Assembly: GCF_040783535.2 (NCBI RefSeq)
Contig: NZ_JBFONW020000001.1
Coordinates: 806,001 to 870,000, forward strand
Direction of reading: 5' to 3'
DNA from: Aestuariibius insulae
GTDB taxonomy: Bacteria; Pseudomonadota; Alphaproteobacteria; Rhodobacterales; Rhodobacteraceae
DNA: 64,000 nucleotides
Shown here: positions 7,136 through 15,879 of the stretch, piece after piece
Layout of the letters: the number at the start of each line of letters is the position of its first letter
Numbering within the stretch: position 1 is the stretch's first letter
Made by a program: the position numbers and the translations under genes
Notes under the pieces: model-generated
What the model was told of the DNA's origin: nothing
Database searches by the model: none
The model's input: the letters and a program-made list of their open reading frames with translations, nothing else

Positions 7136-8674
7136 TCACAAATCCATCAACAACCGCCGCGGATCTTCCAGCGCTTCCTTCACCCGCACAAGGAACGTCA
7201 CCGCGCCTTTACCGTCCACGATCCGGTGGTCGTAGCTCAGGGCGAGGTACATCATCGGGCGGATTACGATCTCTCCGTTCACGACCATCGGCCGCTCTTG
7301 GATCTTGTGCATCCCTAGGATCCCGCTCTGAGGCGGGTTCAGGATCGGAGAGCTCATCAGCGAGCCGTAGACCCCGCCATTGGAGATCGTGAACGACCCG
7401 CCCTGCATGTCCGCCATCGAAAGCTTGCCGTCCCGCGCCTTCACACCCAGCTCCGAGATGGTCTTTTCGATCGTCGCGAAGCTCATGTCGTCGGCATTGC
7501 GCACCACCGGCACGACCAGACCGTTCGGCGTGCCCACCGCGATGCCCATATGGACGTAGTTCTTGTAGACGACGTGATCGCCGTCGATCTCGGCATTGAC
7601 GTCGGGCACCTCTTTCAGAGCATGACAGCAGGCCTTGGTGAAGAAGGACATGAAGCCCAGCTTCACGCCGTGTTTCTTCAGGAACAGGTCCTTGTATTCA
7701 TTGCGCAGCTCCATGACGCCGGTCATGTCCACCTCGTTATAGGTGGTCAGCATGGCCGCCGTGTTCTGCGCCTCCTTCAGGCGGCGGGCGATGGTCTGGC
7801 GCAGGCGGGTCATCTTGACCCGCTCCTCGAGCGCTTCGTCCTCGGCGGCCACCGGAGCACGCGGCGCGCTGGGCGCCTCCGCCTCCTTCTTCGGCTCCGA
7901 AAGCGCTTTGAGCACATCGCCCTTCATCACGCGCCCATCGCGGCCCGACCCGGTGACCTCGTCGCGCGAGAGGTTCTTCTCGGCCATCAGCTTTTGCGCC
8001 GACGGCGCATCCTCGACATCCGACCGGCCCTTGTCCGGGGTCTGCGACTGGGCGTCGGTATTCGCCTCCATCGTCGTCTTCGGCGTGCCGACGCTTTCCG
8101 AATGGGCCGCGCCGCGCGACATCACGGCCAGCTTACCGCCCGCCTCAACAGTGGCGCCTTCCTCGGCCAGGATCTCGGTCAGCGTGCCTGCCGTCGGCGC
8201 AGGCACCTCGACCGACACCTTGTCGGTCTCCAGTTCGCAGAGCATCTCGTCCGCCTCGACGCTCTCGCCCGCTTTCTTGAACCAGGTCGAAACCGTCGCC
8301 TCGGTCACGCTTTCGCCCAGCGTCGGCACCATCACGTCCACCGGCGCATCATCGCCATCGGACTTGGCAGGAGCCTCATCCTTCGGCGCCTCCGCCTTGG
8401 CCTCCCCGCTCTCGGGCTTCGGCTCGGCTGCTTCGCCGCCCTCGGCGATCTGTGCCAGCAGCGCATCGACGCCGACCGTGTCGCCTTCGCCCGCCACGAT
8501 CTCGGAGAGCGTACCGGCAGCAGGCGAGGGCACCTCGACCGTCACCTTGTCGGTTTCCAGCTCGCACAGCATCTCGTCGACGGCGACACTGTCGCCGGGC
8601 TGCTTGAACCAGGTCGCGACCGTGGCTTCGGTGACGGATTCCCCCAAAGTGGGGACGCGGACTTCGGTGCTCAT
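7136..8674 (-). CDS. sucB: 2-oxoglutarate dehydrogenase E2, dihydrolipoyl succinyltransferase, two lipoyl domains
   Basis: 512 aa from the ATG at 8672-8674, whose AAGGAT ribosome site overlaps the end of sucA; a start at 8689 would overlap sucA and is rejected. Transfers the succinyl group from lipoate to CoA and forms the core of the complex. Two nearly identical lipoyl domains carry Lys43 (ELETDKVTVEV) and Lys152 (ELETDKVSVEV), each followed by an Ala/Glu/Lys-rich linker. The E3/E1-binding domain is at ~225-262 (SAQKLMAEKNL ... GSGRDGRVMKGDVL). The catalytic domain ends with SYDHRIVDGKGAV (His483, Asp487). E. coli SucB has one lipoyl domain; two give a longer swinging arm. 4 bp downstream of sucA. 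Confidence 0.96.
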   Translation of the reverse strand: MSTEVRVPTLGESVTEATVATWFKQPGDSVAVDEMLCELETDKVTVEVPSPAAGTLSEIVAGEGDTVGVDALLAQIAEGGEAAEPKPESGEAKAEAPKDEAPAKSDGDDAPVDVMVPTLGESVTEATVSTWFKKAGESVEADEMLCELETDKVSVEVPAPTAGTLTEILAEEGATVEAGGKLAVMSRGAAHSESVGTPKTTMEANTDAQSQTPDKGRSDVEDAPSAQKLMAEKNLSRDEVTGSGRDGRVMKGDVLKALSEPKKEAEAPSAPRAPVAAEDEALEERVKMTRLRQTIARRLKEAQNTAAMLTTYNEVDMTGVMELRNEYKDLFLKKHGVKLGFMSFFTKACCHALKEVPDVNAEIDGDHVVYKNYVHMGIAVGTPNGLVVPVVRNADDMSFATIEKTISELGVKARDGKLSMADMQGGSFTISNGGVYGSLMSSPILNPPQSGILGMHKIQERPMVVNGEIVIRPMMYLALSYDHRIVDGKGAVTFLVRVKEALEDPRRLLMDL

Positions 8675-8678
8675 CGTG

Positions 8679-11651
8679 TTATCCTTCAATTCCGAGAGCG
8701 TCGTTCACGAGCGCCTCTTGCTGAGCTTTGTGTTGGGAGGCAAGGCCCGTCGCGGGCGACGCGGCGGCGGCACGTCCGGCATAGACCGGGCGCTGGTTCT
8801 TGGCATCGATGCGGCTCAGGACCCATTCGAGGTTCGGCTCCATGAAGCTCCACCCGCCCTGATTGCGCGGCTCTTCCTGGCACCAGATGATCTCGGCCTG
8901 CTTGAACCGCTCCAGCTCCTTGACGGCGGACTGCGCCGGGAAGGGATAGAACTGCTCGAACCGCATCAGGTAGACATCGTCGATCCCCTCGGCGTCGCGC
9001 TTTTCCAGCAGGTCGTAATAGACCTTGCCCGAACACATCACGACCCGCTTGATCTTGTCATCCGCTACCAGCTCGGTGTCCGAATTGCCCTTCTGCGCAT
9101 CGTCCCAGAGAACGCGATGGAAGGACGATCCGGTGACGAAATCCTCCTTCGCCGAGATCGCCATCTTATGCCGTAGCAGCGATTTGGGCGTCATCAGGAT
9201 CAGCGGCTTGCGGAACGTCCGGTGCAGCTGGCGGCGCAGGATGTGGAAATAGTTCGCCGGCGTCGTGCAGTTGGCGACAATCCAGTTGTCGCCGCCGCAC
9301 ATCTGCAGGAACCGCTCCAGCCGAGCCGAGGAATGCTCAGGGCCCTGTCCCTCATAACCATGGGGCAGCAGGCAGACGAGGCCCGACATGCGCAGCCACT
9401 TGCTCTCCCCGGAGGAGATGAACTGGTCGAACATGATCTGCGCGCCATTGGCGAAATCGCCGAACTGCGCCTCCCACATGACCAGCGCGTTGGGCTCGGC
9501 GAGCGAATAGCCGTATTCAAAGCCCAGAACCGCATATTCCGACAGCATCGAGTCGATGACCTCGTAGCGGGCCTGTCCGTCGCGCACGTGGTTGAGAGGG
9601 TAGTAGCGGCTCTCGTCCTCCTGATTGACGAAGGCCGAATGCCGCTGCGAGAACGTGCCCCGCGTGGAATCCTGCCCTGCCAGCCGCACCGGATAGCCCT
9701 CGGTCAGCAGCGAGCCGAAGGCCAGCGCCTCTCCCGTCGCCCAGTCGAAACCATCTCCGCTGTCGAACATCTTCGACTTCGCGTCGAGCAGCCGCCCGAT
9801 CGTCTTGTGCAGCGGAAAATCCTCCGGCGCCGTGGTCAGCGCCGTGCCCACCTGATCGAAAGTCTCGGGCTTGATCGCCGTCTCGCCCCGGTCGTAGTTC
9901 TCGCCGTCCCGCCGATCCAGATGCGACCATTTCCCGTCGAGCCAGTCGGCCTTGTTGGGTTTGTAATCCTTGCCCGCCTCGAACTCCTCGCTCAGATGCG
10001 CCTGGAACGAGGCTTTCATATCCTCGATCTCGCCTTCGGGGATCAGACCGTCGCGCACCAGCCGTTCTGTATAAAGCGTCAGCGTGGTCTTCTGCTTCTT
10101 GATCTTCTTGTACATCACCGGGTTGGTGAACATCGGCTCGTCGCCTTCGTTGTGACCGAAGCGGCGGTAGCAGAAGATGTCGATCACCACGTCCTTGTGG
10201 AACTTCTGGCGGAACTCGGTCGCGACCTTGGCGGCATGCACGACCGCCTCGGGATCATCGCCGTTCACGTGGAAGATCGGCGCCTCGACCATCAGCGCGA
10301 TGTCGGTGGGGTAGGGGCTTGACCGGCTGAAATGCGGGGCCGTCGTGAACCCGATCTGGTTATTCACCACGATATGCATCGTCCCGCCCGTCCGGTGCCC
10401 GACCAGCCCCGAAAGGCCAAAGCACTCGGCCACGACGCCCTGACCGGCAAAGGCCGCATCGCCATGCAGCAGCACCGGCAGCACCTTGGTCCGGTCGGCA
10501 TCGTTCATCTGGAACTGCTTGGCCCGCGCCTTGCCCAGCACGACCGGATTCACCGCCTCCAGATGCGAAGGGTTCGCCGTCAGCGACAGGTGCACGGTGT
10601 TGCCGTCGAATTCCCGGTCAGACGACGCGCCAAGGTGGTATTTCACATCCCCCGATCCGTCGACATCCTCGGGCTTGAAGCTGCCGCCCTGGAACTCGTT
10701 GAAGATCGCCTTGTAAGGCTTGCCCATCACGTTCGCTAGAACGCTCAGCCGCCCGCGGTGGGGCATGCCGATTACGATCTCCTCGATCCCCAGCGCGCCG
10801 CCGCGCTTGATCACCTGCTCCATCGCCGGGATCAGGCTTTCGCCGCCATCAAGGCCGAACCGTTTGGTGCCCATATACTTGACATGCAGGAACTTCTCGA
10901 AGCCCTCGGCCTCGACCATCTTGTTCAGAATGGCCCGGCGGCCCTGCTTCGTGAACTGAACCTCCTTGCCCAGCCCCTCGATCCGCTCCTTCAGCCAGCC
11001 GGACTGTTCGGGATCGGAGATGTGCATGTATTGCAGCGCGAAGGTGCCGCAATAGGTCCGCTCCACCAGCGCGATGATCTCGTTCATCGTCGCGATCTCG
11101 AGGCCCAGCACGTTGTCGATGAAGATCGGCCGGTCCATATCCGCCTTGGTGAACCCGTAGGAGGCCGGATCAAGCTCGGGATGCGGCGTCTGATCGCGCA
11201 TACCCAGCGGGTCGAGATCGGCCACCAGATGCCCCCGGATCCGGTAGGCGCGGATGATCATCAGCGCCCGGATGCTGTCGAGAACCGCCGCCCGGATCTG
11301 CGCATCGCTCACCGTCACGCCCGAGGCTTCGGCCTTGTCCGCGATCTTCTTCGCCGCCGCCCTCGCCTCTTTCGGAGCATCCTTGGGATCGGACGGCCAC
11401 TGCCCGTCCAGAGCCGCCGTCAGATCGTCGGCTGGCTGAGGCGGCCAATCGCTGCGCGCCCAGCTCGGCCCCGCCGCCTCGGCCAGAGCATCCTCGCGAT
11501 CCCCCAGCTCCTTGAAGAACCGTTGCCAGTCCTCATCCACCGCATCGGGGTTTTCGGCATATCGCGCATAAAGCTGCTCGATATAATCGGCATTATGCCC
11601 CTGCAGGAACGAGGAGGCATGGAAGACATCATTAGGAGACTGTTCGGTCAT
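8679..11651 (-). CDS. sucA: 2-oxoglutarate dehydrogenase E1 (thiamine-diphosphate dependent)
   Basis: 990 aa, full length. Decarboxylates 2-oxoglutarate and reductively succinylates the lipoyl groups of SucB in the cytoplasm. The N-terminal E2-binding segment is visible (SFLQGHNADYIEQLYARY), followed by the family blocks KRFGLDGGESLIPAM, IGMPHRGRLSVLANV, HLGASSD, LTANPSHLEAVNPVV, LLHGDAAFAGQG, VVNNQIGFTT, VNGDDPEAV, and late in the protein RGTFSQRHS and GYEGQGPEHSSARLERFLQ. Its start overlaps the upstream DUF805 gene by 4 nt; sucB follows after 4 bp. Control is probably by the operon promoter ahead of the sulfotransferase or DUF805 genes or an internal one; no clear sigma-70 box was identified. 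Confidence 0.97.
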   Translation of the reverse strand: MTEQSPNDVFHASSFLQGHNADYIEQLYARYAENPDAVDEDWQRFFKELGDREDALAEAAGPSWARSDWPPQPADDLTAALDGQWPSDPKDAPKEARAAAKKIADKAEASGVTVSDAQIRAAVLDSIRALMIIRAYRIRGHLVADLDPLGMRDQTPHPELDPASYGFTKADMDRPIFIDNVLGLEIATMNEIIALVERTYCGTFALQYMHISDPEQSGWLKERIEGLGKEVQFTKQGRRAILNKMVEAEGFEKFLHVKYMGTKRFGLDGGESLIPAMEQVIKRGGALGIEEIVIGMPHRGRLSVLANVMGKPYKAIFNEFQGGSFKPEDVDGSGDVKYHLGASSDREFDGNTVHLSLTANPSHLEAVNPVVLGKARAKQFQMNDADRTKVLPVLLHGDAAFAGQGVVAECFGLSGLVGHRTGGTMHIVVNNQIGFTTAPHFSRSSPYPTDIALMVEAPIFHVNGDDPEAVVHAAKVATEFRQKFHKDVVIDIFCYRRFGHNEGDEPMFTNPVMYKKIKKQKTTLTLYTERLVRDGLIPEGEIEDMKASFQAHLSEEFEAGKDYKPNKADWLDGKWSHLDRRDGENYDRGETAIKPETFDQVGTALTTAPEDFPLHKTIGRLLDAKSKMFDSGDGFDWATGEALAFGSLLTEGYPVRLAGQDSTRGTFSQRHSAFVNQEDESRYYPLNHVRDGQARYEVIDSMLSEYAVLGFEYGYSLAEPNALVMWEAQFGDFANGAQIMFDQFISSGESKWLRMSGLVCLLPHGYEGQGPEHSSARLERFLQMCGGDNWIVANCTTPANYFHILRRQLHRTFRKPLILMTPKSLLRHKMAISAKEDFVTGSSFHRVLWDDAQKGNSDTELVADDKIKRVVMCSGKVYYDLLEKRDAEGIDDVYLMRFEQFYPFPAQSAVKELERFKQAEIIWCQEEPRNQGGWSFMEPNLEWVLSRIDAKNQRPVYAGRAAAASPATGLASQHKAQQEALVNDALGIEG

Positions 11652-12133
11652 TGGGGGACCTCGTTGGGGTTCGGGCTAACCGTGTTTGTCATAGTTTTTG
11701 ATGGCAGAAGGCATAGCAGAAAGGTCAAAGGAAAAAGGGCGATATAGCCGAATAACGCGTATAGACCTTCGGGCATCAGCCGACCGCGCGAAGTCGGGTA
11801 GATCCATTCATATACGTCCGCAAAGTAAATCAATGGCGGAACAAAGATAATATAAAGTGGAAAAGTCAGCATGATTCCGGGTGGCAGTCCCGCGTCTCTG
11901 ATGCGCCTTGTAAAAAGCACAAAAAGTGGCAACATCGCGATAACAAAGATAAGAATAATGAACTGCAGAAAATTAATATAAGGATGACCGAGCCACCTGG
12001 AAAATATCGCAACAAATAGAGCAACCGAAACAACGTATGCCGGAGCCCAGCTCCAAAATGCTTTTCGCGACATTCGCCCGGAAAAGGGACGAATTGGATT
12101 AATGAATGAGATCAAAGATTGAGAATAGCTCAC
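11648..12133 (-). CDS. DUF805 membrane protein, low-GC copy
   Basis: 161 aa from a GTG at 12131-12133 with GGAGG 7 nt upstream; it overlaps the stop of the preceding DUF805 gene (GTGA) and its own stop overlaps the sucA start (ATGA). Four hydrophobic helices after the DUF805 N-terminal signature (FSGRMSRKAFWSW) and RRIRDAG in the loop. Codon use is more AT-rich than sucA. DUF805 proteins have no established function. A much longer in-frame start at 12370 lies inside the upstream gene and is rejected. Confidence 0.82.
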   Translation of the reverse strand: MSYSQSLISFINPIRPFSGRMSRKAFWSWAPAYVVSVALFVAIFSRWLGHPYINFLQFIILIFVIAMLPLFVLFTRRIRDAGLPPGIMLTFPLYIIFVPPLIYFADVYEWIYPTSRGRLMPEGLYALFGYIALFPLTFLLCLLPSKTMTNTVSPNPNEVPQ

Positions 12134-12606
12134 ACCCCCACCTCCTTCGGATTGGGCCCATACCGGTTCGCCCCGGGCGCAGACGGCCGGGCGAGCAGCA
12201 GGATGGTCACAGCAAGGACAGCAAGTTCGATCACGGTGAGCATCATATAGGCAACCCCGCGCCCGGTCTGTACCCATCCCGAAAGCAAAGCGGCATTGAC
12301 CGGCACGCCCACCGCCAGAGGCATGAGCGCAAGCCATCCAGGCCGCCCCGTATCCTGCATCCGCCGCCATCCCAAAGCCATCAAGGGACAGGCCAGCGCC
12401 AACAAGGCGAGCCCGGTCACCGGAAACCGCGGGCTCCAGTCAATCCTCGTGGTGCCGCCTCCGAAGAGAAGCTGATCCAGCCCCAGCGCGGCCACCACGA
12501 CCCAGAGCGCCGCCAGCACGCTCCACCAAAACTCCGACCGCCGCGAGCGCCCCGCAAAGGTGCGCCAACGGGCGAGTGAGGATCTGAGGGCGACGAGGGG
12601 GGTCAT
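12130..12606 (-). CDS. DUF805 membrane protein, GC-rich copy
   Basis: 158 aa. Signature FAGRSRRSEFWWSVL near the N-terminus and WRRMQDTGRPGW later identify DUF805; four hydrophobic helices follow. It overlaps the sulfotransferase upstream (4 nt) and the second DUF805 gene downstream (4 nt), forming a tightly coupled chain into sucA. The two DUF805 proteins are clearly diverged, so this is an old duplication or two separate gains. Confidence 0.83.
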   Translation of the reverse strand: MTPLVALRSSLARWRTFAGRSRRSEFWWSVLAALWVVVAALGLDQLLFGGGTTRIDWSPRFPVTGLALLALACPLMALGWRRMQDTGRPGWLALMPLAVGVPVNAALLSGWVQTGRGVAYMMLTVIELAVLAVTILLLARPSAPGANRYGPNPKEVGV

Positions 12607-13313
12607 ACGCCAACCCCTCCGGCAAGTTCCTTAACGGATCTGGAATATCCACCGTGATCGAACATCCAGGCGTATTGATGAAGGACGATCTCCTCGGTTT
12701 CAGGCGTATAATAATCCTCGGTCGCCAGCCCGAACCGCCGCCACGAGGTGGCTTTGGCATGGGGCAGGATCGCCGGATCATATCGCAAACCCAGATCAGC
12801 ACAGAGCGTCCGCAGATCTGCCGGAAGTGTCTCGAAGCGCAGAATATGGTCGACCGCGAACACCCCGTCGATATGGGTGATATCCGCACTGCTGCGAAAC
12901 ACGGCCGTTTTCACAAAATGCGAGAAAGCCTCCCGCTGGCGATCGACATCCTCCGGGATTGGAAGGTCTCCGCGCCGTTCCGCAGTCCAGTGAAAGCGCG
13001 AGACTGCAAGGTCGAACGGGTTCCGAACCGTCGTGACCTTGCGATAGCGATCCCATCTTTCGGGACCAAGCCGGTCCCGTATCTCCGCGGCTGGCATGTG
13101 ATTGTACCAAACCTCGTCCAGAGGAAGGCGTTCGGCTTTCTCGACCAGCCGCATCCCCACGATTAACCGCTCGGTCTGCCTCGCATGCGTTCGCTCCAGG
13201 ACAGGCGTATCGCTGCCGCTACAGATCGCCTCAAGAAACATTTCCACCGATGTTCCGGCGGTCTTCGCCGTCTTGAGAAAGATGAGCTCATGATCGTGAG
13301 AGATAAGCGCCAT
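12603..13313 (-). CDS. Sulfotransferase family protein
   Basis: 236 aa. The PAPS 5'-phosphosulfate loop is seen as IFLKTAKTAGTSVE (residues ~11-24) and the 3'-phosphate site as VRNPFDLAVSRF (~97-108); both fit the sulfotransferase family that modifies carbohydrates or other small acceptors. The C-terminus ends with the usual YAWMFDHGGY tail. It is the first gene of the cluster leading through two DUF805 genes into sucA, with 4-nt overlap to the next gene. Acceptor unknown. Confidence 0.8.
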   Translation of the reverse strand: MALISHDHELIFLKTAKTAGTSVEMFLEAICSGSDTPVLERTHARQTERLIVGMRLVEKAERLPLDEVWYNHMPAAEIRDRLGPERWDRYRKVTTVRNPFDLAVSRFHWTAERRGDLPIPEDVDRQREAFSHFVKTAVFRSSADITHIDGVFAVDHILRFETLPADLRTLCADLGLRYDPAILPHAKATSWRRFGLATEDYYTPETEEIVLHQYAWMFDHGGYSRSVKELAGGVGV

Positions 13314-13484
13314 GATCTAACCCTCAATCCGCCGGAACGCGAACCGCCGCGAGCGGCCCGCGAGACGAGATCGACGGAGCAAGCAGAGTTGGAGGGCAAG
13401 CCGGGTCATCGCTTAGATGTCGCTCCCGTCGTTTGCGCCGGGCAGCGCCCGTCCCGCTCCGCACGGGGGTAAATGCCGAACAAC

Positions 13485-13505
13485 ACATCGTCCAGTGGAC
13501 GATGT
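13485..13505. repeat. Perfect intergenic palindrome between sucD and the sulfotransferase gene
   Basis: Nine-bp arms ACATCGTCC / GGACGATGT around an AGT loop. It lies in the 277-bp gap 13314-13590, which holds no convincing gene. On the minus strand it follows sucD, but no T-run follows it, so a terminator role is weak. It may be a protein-binding site or a dispersed palindrome. Confidence 0.5.
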
Positions 13506-13590
13506 CCGGCACGACCGGGCTGAGCCTGCACGCCCTAGCCCCGCCCGGTCAGGCGCAGCCCTTAGCTCTGATGACCGAACGTCTGCCACC

Positions 13591-14472
13591 TCACCCTATC
13601 GCCTCCACCACAGCTTCGCCCAGCGTCGCAGGGCTCTCGGCCACCGTGATCCCGGCAGCCTTCATCGCTTCGATCTTGCTCTCCGCATCACCCTTGCCGC
13701 CTGCGACGATGGCGCCCGCATGGCCCATGCGGCGACCCGGAGGCGCCGTGCGACCCGCGATAAAGCCCGCCGTCGGCTTGCCGCGGCCCGCCTTCGCTTC
13801 GTCGGCGAGGAACTGGGCGGCTTCCTCTTCGGCCGAGCCGCCGATCTCGCCGATCATGATGATCGCCTCGGTCTCGTCATCGGCCAGGAACCATTCCAGC
13901 ACGTCGATATGCTCGGTCCCCTTGATCGGATCGCCGCCGATGCCGACGCAGGTCGATTGGCCCAGACCCACATCGGTCGTCTGCTTGACCGCCTCATAGG
14001 TCAACGTGCCCGAGCGTGAGACGACGCCGACCTTGCCGCGCTTGTGGATATGGCCCGGCATGATCCCGATCTTGCAGGCATCGGGCGTGATCACGCCCGG
14101 GCAGTTCGGCCCGATCAGCGTGGTCTTGGATCCCTCCAAGGCCCGCTTGACCTTCATCATGTCGAGAACCGGGATCCCCTCGGTAATGCAGCAGACCAGC
14201 GGGATCTCCGCATCGATCGCCTCGAGGATGGAATCGGCGGCAAAAGGCGGCGGCACGTAGATGACCGACGCATTAGCCCCCGTCCGCTCCACCGCCTCGT
14301 GGCAGGAGTTGAAGACCGGCAGGTTCAGATGCTCGATCCCGCCCTTGCCGGGGGTGACGCCGCCCACCATCTGCGTGCCGTAGGCAATGGCTTGCTCGGT
14401 ATGGAACGTCCCCTGAGAGCCGGTCAGCCCCTGGCAGATCACCTTGGTGGTTTCGTCGACGAGAATGGCCAT
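13591..14472 (-). CDS. sucD: Succinyl-CoA synthetase alpha subunit
   Basis: 293 aa, full length. With SucC converts succinyl-CoA, ADP (or GDP) and phosphate to succinate, nucleoside triphosphate and CoA. The CoA-binding segment GLTGSQGTFHTEQAIAYGT is at ~15-33, followed by GGVTPGKGG; IGPNCPGVI and the phosphorylated active-site His251 in RRMGHAGAI are visible. The gene is separated from sucC by three small exported-protein genes, whereas sucC and sucD are usually adjacent. The ATG is preceded by AAGGAGC. Confidence 0.97.
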   Translation of the reverse strand: MAILVDETTKVICQGLTGSQGTFHTEQAIAYGTQMVGGVTPGKGGIEHLNLPVFNSCHEAVERTGANASVIYVPPPFAADSILEAIDAEIPLVCCITEGIPVLDMMKVKRALEGSKTTLIGPNCPGVITPDACKIGIMPGHIHKRGKVGVVSRSGTLTYEAVKQTTDVGLGQSTCVGIGGDPIKGTEHIDVLEWFLADDETEAIIMIGEIGGSAEEEAAQFLADEAKAGRGKPTAGFIAGRTAPPGRRMGHAGAIVAGGKGDAESKIEAMKAAGITVAESPATLGEAVVEAIG

Positions 14473-14541
14473 GTCAGCTCCTTGGGATTTCTGTCTTGAA
14501 GGCGGGGCAGGGCGCCGCGCGATATCGGGAGGCGGCGCAGA

Positions 14542-14997
14542 TCACGACCCCGCTCCGCCAAGTTCATAGGTCAGGATCAGATCCTCGCCGTTCTCGGCGA
14601 TCTGATGGCCGACGGTGACGTCATGGCCATCGGCGACCCAGTGATAGTGCGATCCGGGTCCTTCGATCTCGGTGCTGCCCGGCTGGCCCGAAGCCAACTG
14701 GTCGAGCTTGCCTGTGATCTTGTTGATCCGGGCCTCGTCCTTGGCCGTCAGAACCATCACGCAAGAGGCCGCCGCACCGTCGCCCATCAAAAACACGGTC
14801 CGGCTCTTGTCCGAAGAGATATACGTCTCCATCCCCTCGATCCCCGCCGTCCGTTCATAGCCGAAACGCTCCTCGAGGATCTTGCCGGCTGCCATCAGCT
14901 GCTTGGGATCGGTCGTCACACAGGCCTCTCCCATCTCGGCAAGCGGATCGGCAAAGGCGGTGGCGGGGAAAAGGGCAAAACAGAGGGCAAGACGCAT
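14542..14997 (-). CDS. Small exported protein between sucC and sucD
   Basis: 151 aa; residues 1-16 are a cleavable signal peptide (ALCFALFPATAFA), so the protein is probably periplasmic. ATG with AAGGAG upstream. The mature protein has two Cys (in EACVTT and AASCVMVLT) that could form a disulfide. The arrangement of an early Cys-Val, a Leu/Gly helix and a later Cys-Val strand recalls the two lipoproteins encoded just upstream (15208-15786, 15880-16377). No named domain recognised. Confidence 0.7.
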   Translation of the reverse strand: MRLALCFALFPATAFADPLAEMGEACVTTDPKQLMAAGKILEERFGYERTAGIEGMETYISSDKSRTVFLMGDGAAASCVMVLTAKDEARINKITGKLDQLASGQPGSTEIEGPGSHYHWVADGHDVTVGHQIAENGEDLILTYELGGAGS

Positions 14998-15207
14998 CGT
15001 GTGGCTCCTTCAGGTCCGGGACAGTGCAAGACTTAGCGCAGCTGCAGCCAGGCCTGTACCAACGCGCGGGCTCACGCGCCCGCTCAGCGCGATCCCGCCC
15101 GCTTGACCGGCAGTCAGGCCGGCATCGCGGCCAAAACCGGCCTTTCCTCTTCTGTCCACCTGTTGAACCGACATCCGAACAGCCCTCCCCGGGGCGATCA
15201 CATCACT

Positions 15208-15786
15208 CTAGTTTTCCACGATCTCCAGTGGCTCGTCGTCAAGGATGACGGCAACGCCCGCGCCGCGCATGATCCGCAGGTTCTGCCGCTCGAGAGCGGC
15301 AAGAATGAAGGCCCGGCCCTCCCGCTCAAGCGCCCAGACCGCAGCGATATCGACCCCATCGGTGCCGTAGCGCGTCGCGTCCAGGGGCTCCGCGGCCAGG
15401 CCCGCCAGGATCGTCGCTTCCTCTTCCGACATCTCGCTCACAAAGACCGAACAAACGGCCTCCCGGTCGCTGTCGATCGACACCACGGCGACAAGTCTCC
15501 GGCCATCCAGCGTGTAATAGTTGTCCCTCTCGAACACGCCTTCCGACCGCAGCCCGATATCCTGCAACCGCCCGCGCACCGCACGGCGATCCGGCAACTC
15601 CTCGACGCAGGCCGTGATGACCTGCTGCGCCTTGAGGACAAGCTCCGGCTTCGCGCTCGTGAACTGAGAGGCTTGCGCCGTCTGGGCACCCTCGGTGACC
15701 CGGCCCGGTGCTGAAACTCCGGGGGCTTCGCAACCAGCCATCGCCATCAATGCAGCCGCGCAGGCCATCGTCTTAAGTATACGCAC
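15208..15786 (-). CDS. Putative lipoprotein between sucC and sucD
   Basis: 192 aa from a GTG at 15784-15786 (an ATG six codons later is possible). The lipobox is LMAMAGC, giving Cys19 as lipid anchor. The mature part includes TACVEELPDRRAVRGRLQDIGL and a second Cys block (AVCSVFVSEMSEEEATIL) that resemble the 15880-16377 neighbour (ACVARLSD ... CQVRVSPAM), so the two are probably diverged paralogues. It should be anchored in the inner or outer membrane facing the periplasm. Function unknown. Confidence 0.68.
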   Translation of the reverse strand: MRILKTMACAAALMAMAGCEAPGVSAPGRVTEGAQTAQASQFTSAKPELVLKAQQVITACVEELPDRRAVRGRLQDIGLRSEGVFERDNYYTLDGRRLVAVVSIDSDREAVCSVFVSEMSEEEATILAGLAAEPLDATRYGTDGVDIAAVWALEREGRAFILAALERQNLRIMRGAGVAVILDDEPLEIVEN

Positions 15787-15879
15787 GTCTTAATCGTCCT
15801 TGGTCTGTGTTGTTCGGTATATGGGGGGCTGACAACGCCATCAGACGCATCAACCCAAGTTCCCTCTTTCAAAAGTCGC

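Noticed and set aside
12134..12370. Extended N-terminus for the DUF805 gene at 11648-12133
   Set aside because: The extension lies entirely inside the upstream DUF805 gene, lacks hydrophobic or domain features, and the GTG at 12133 has an excellent ribosome site.
15010..15201. Short minus-strand frame in the gap between the 14542-14997 and 15208-15786 genes
   Set aside because: No ribosome site for either possible start, no signal or domain, and composition typical of non-coding GC-rich DNA.
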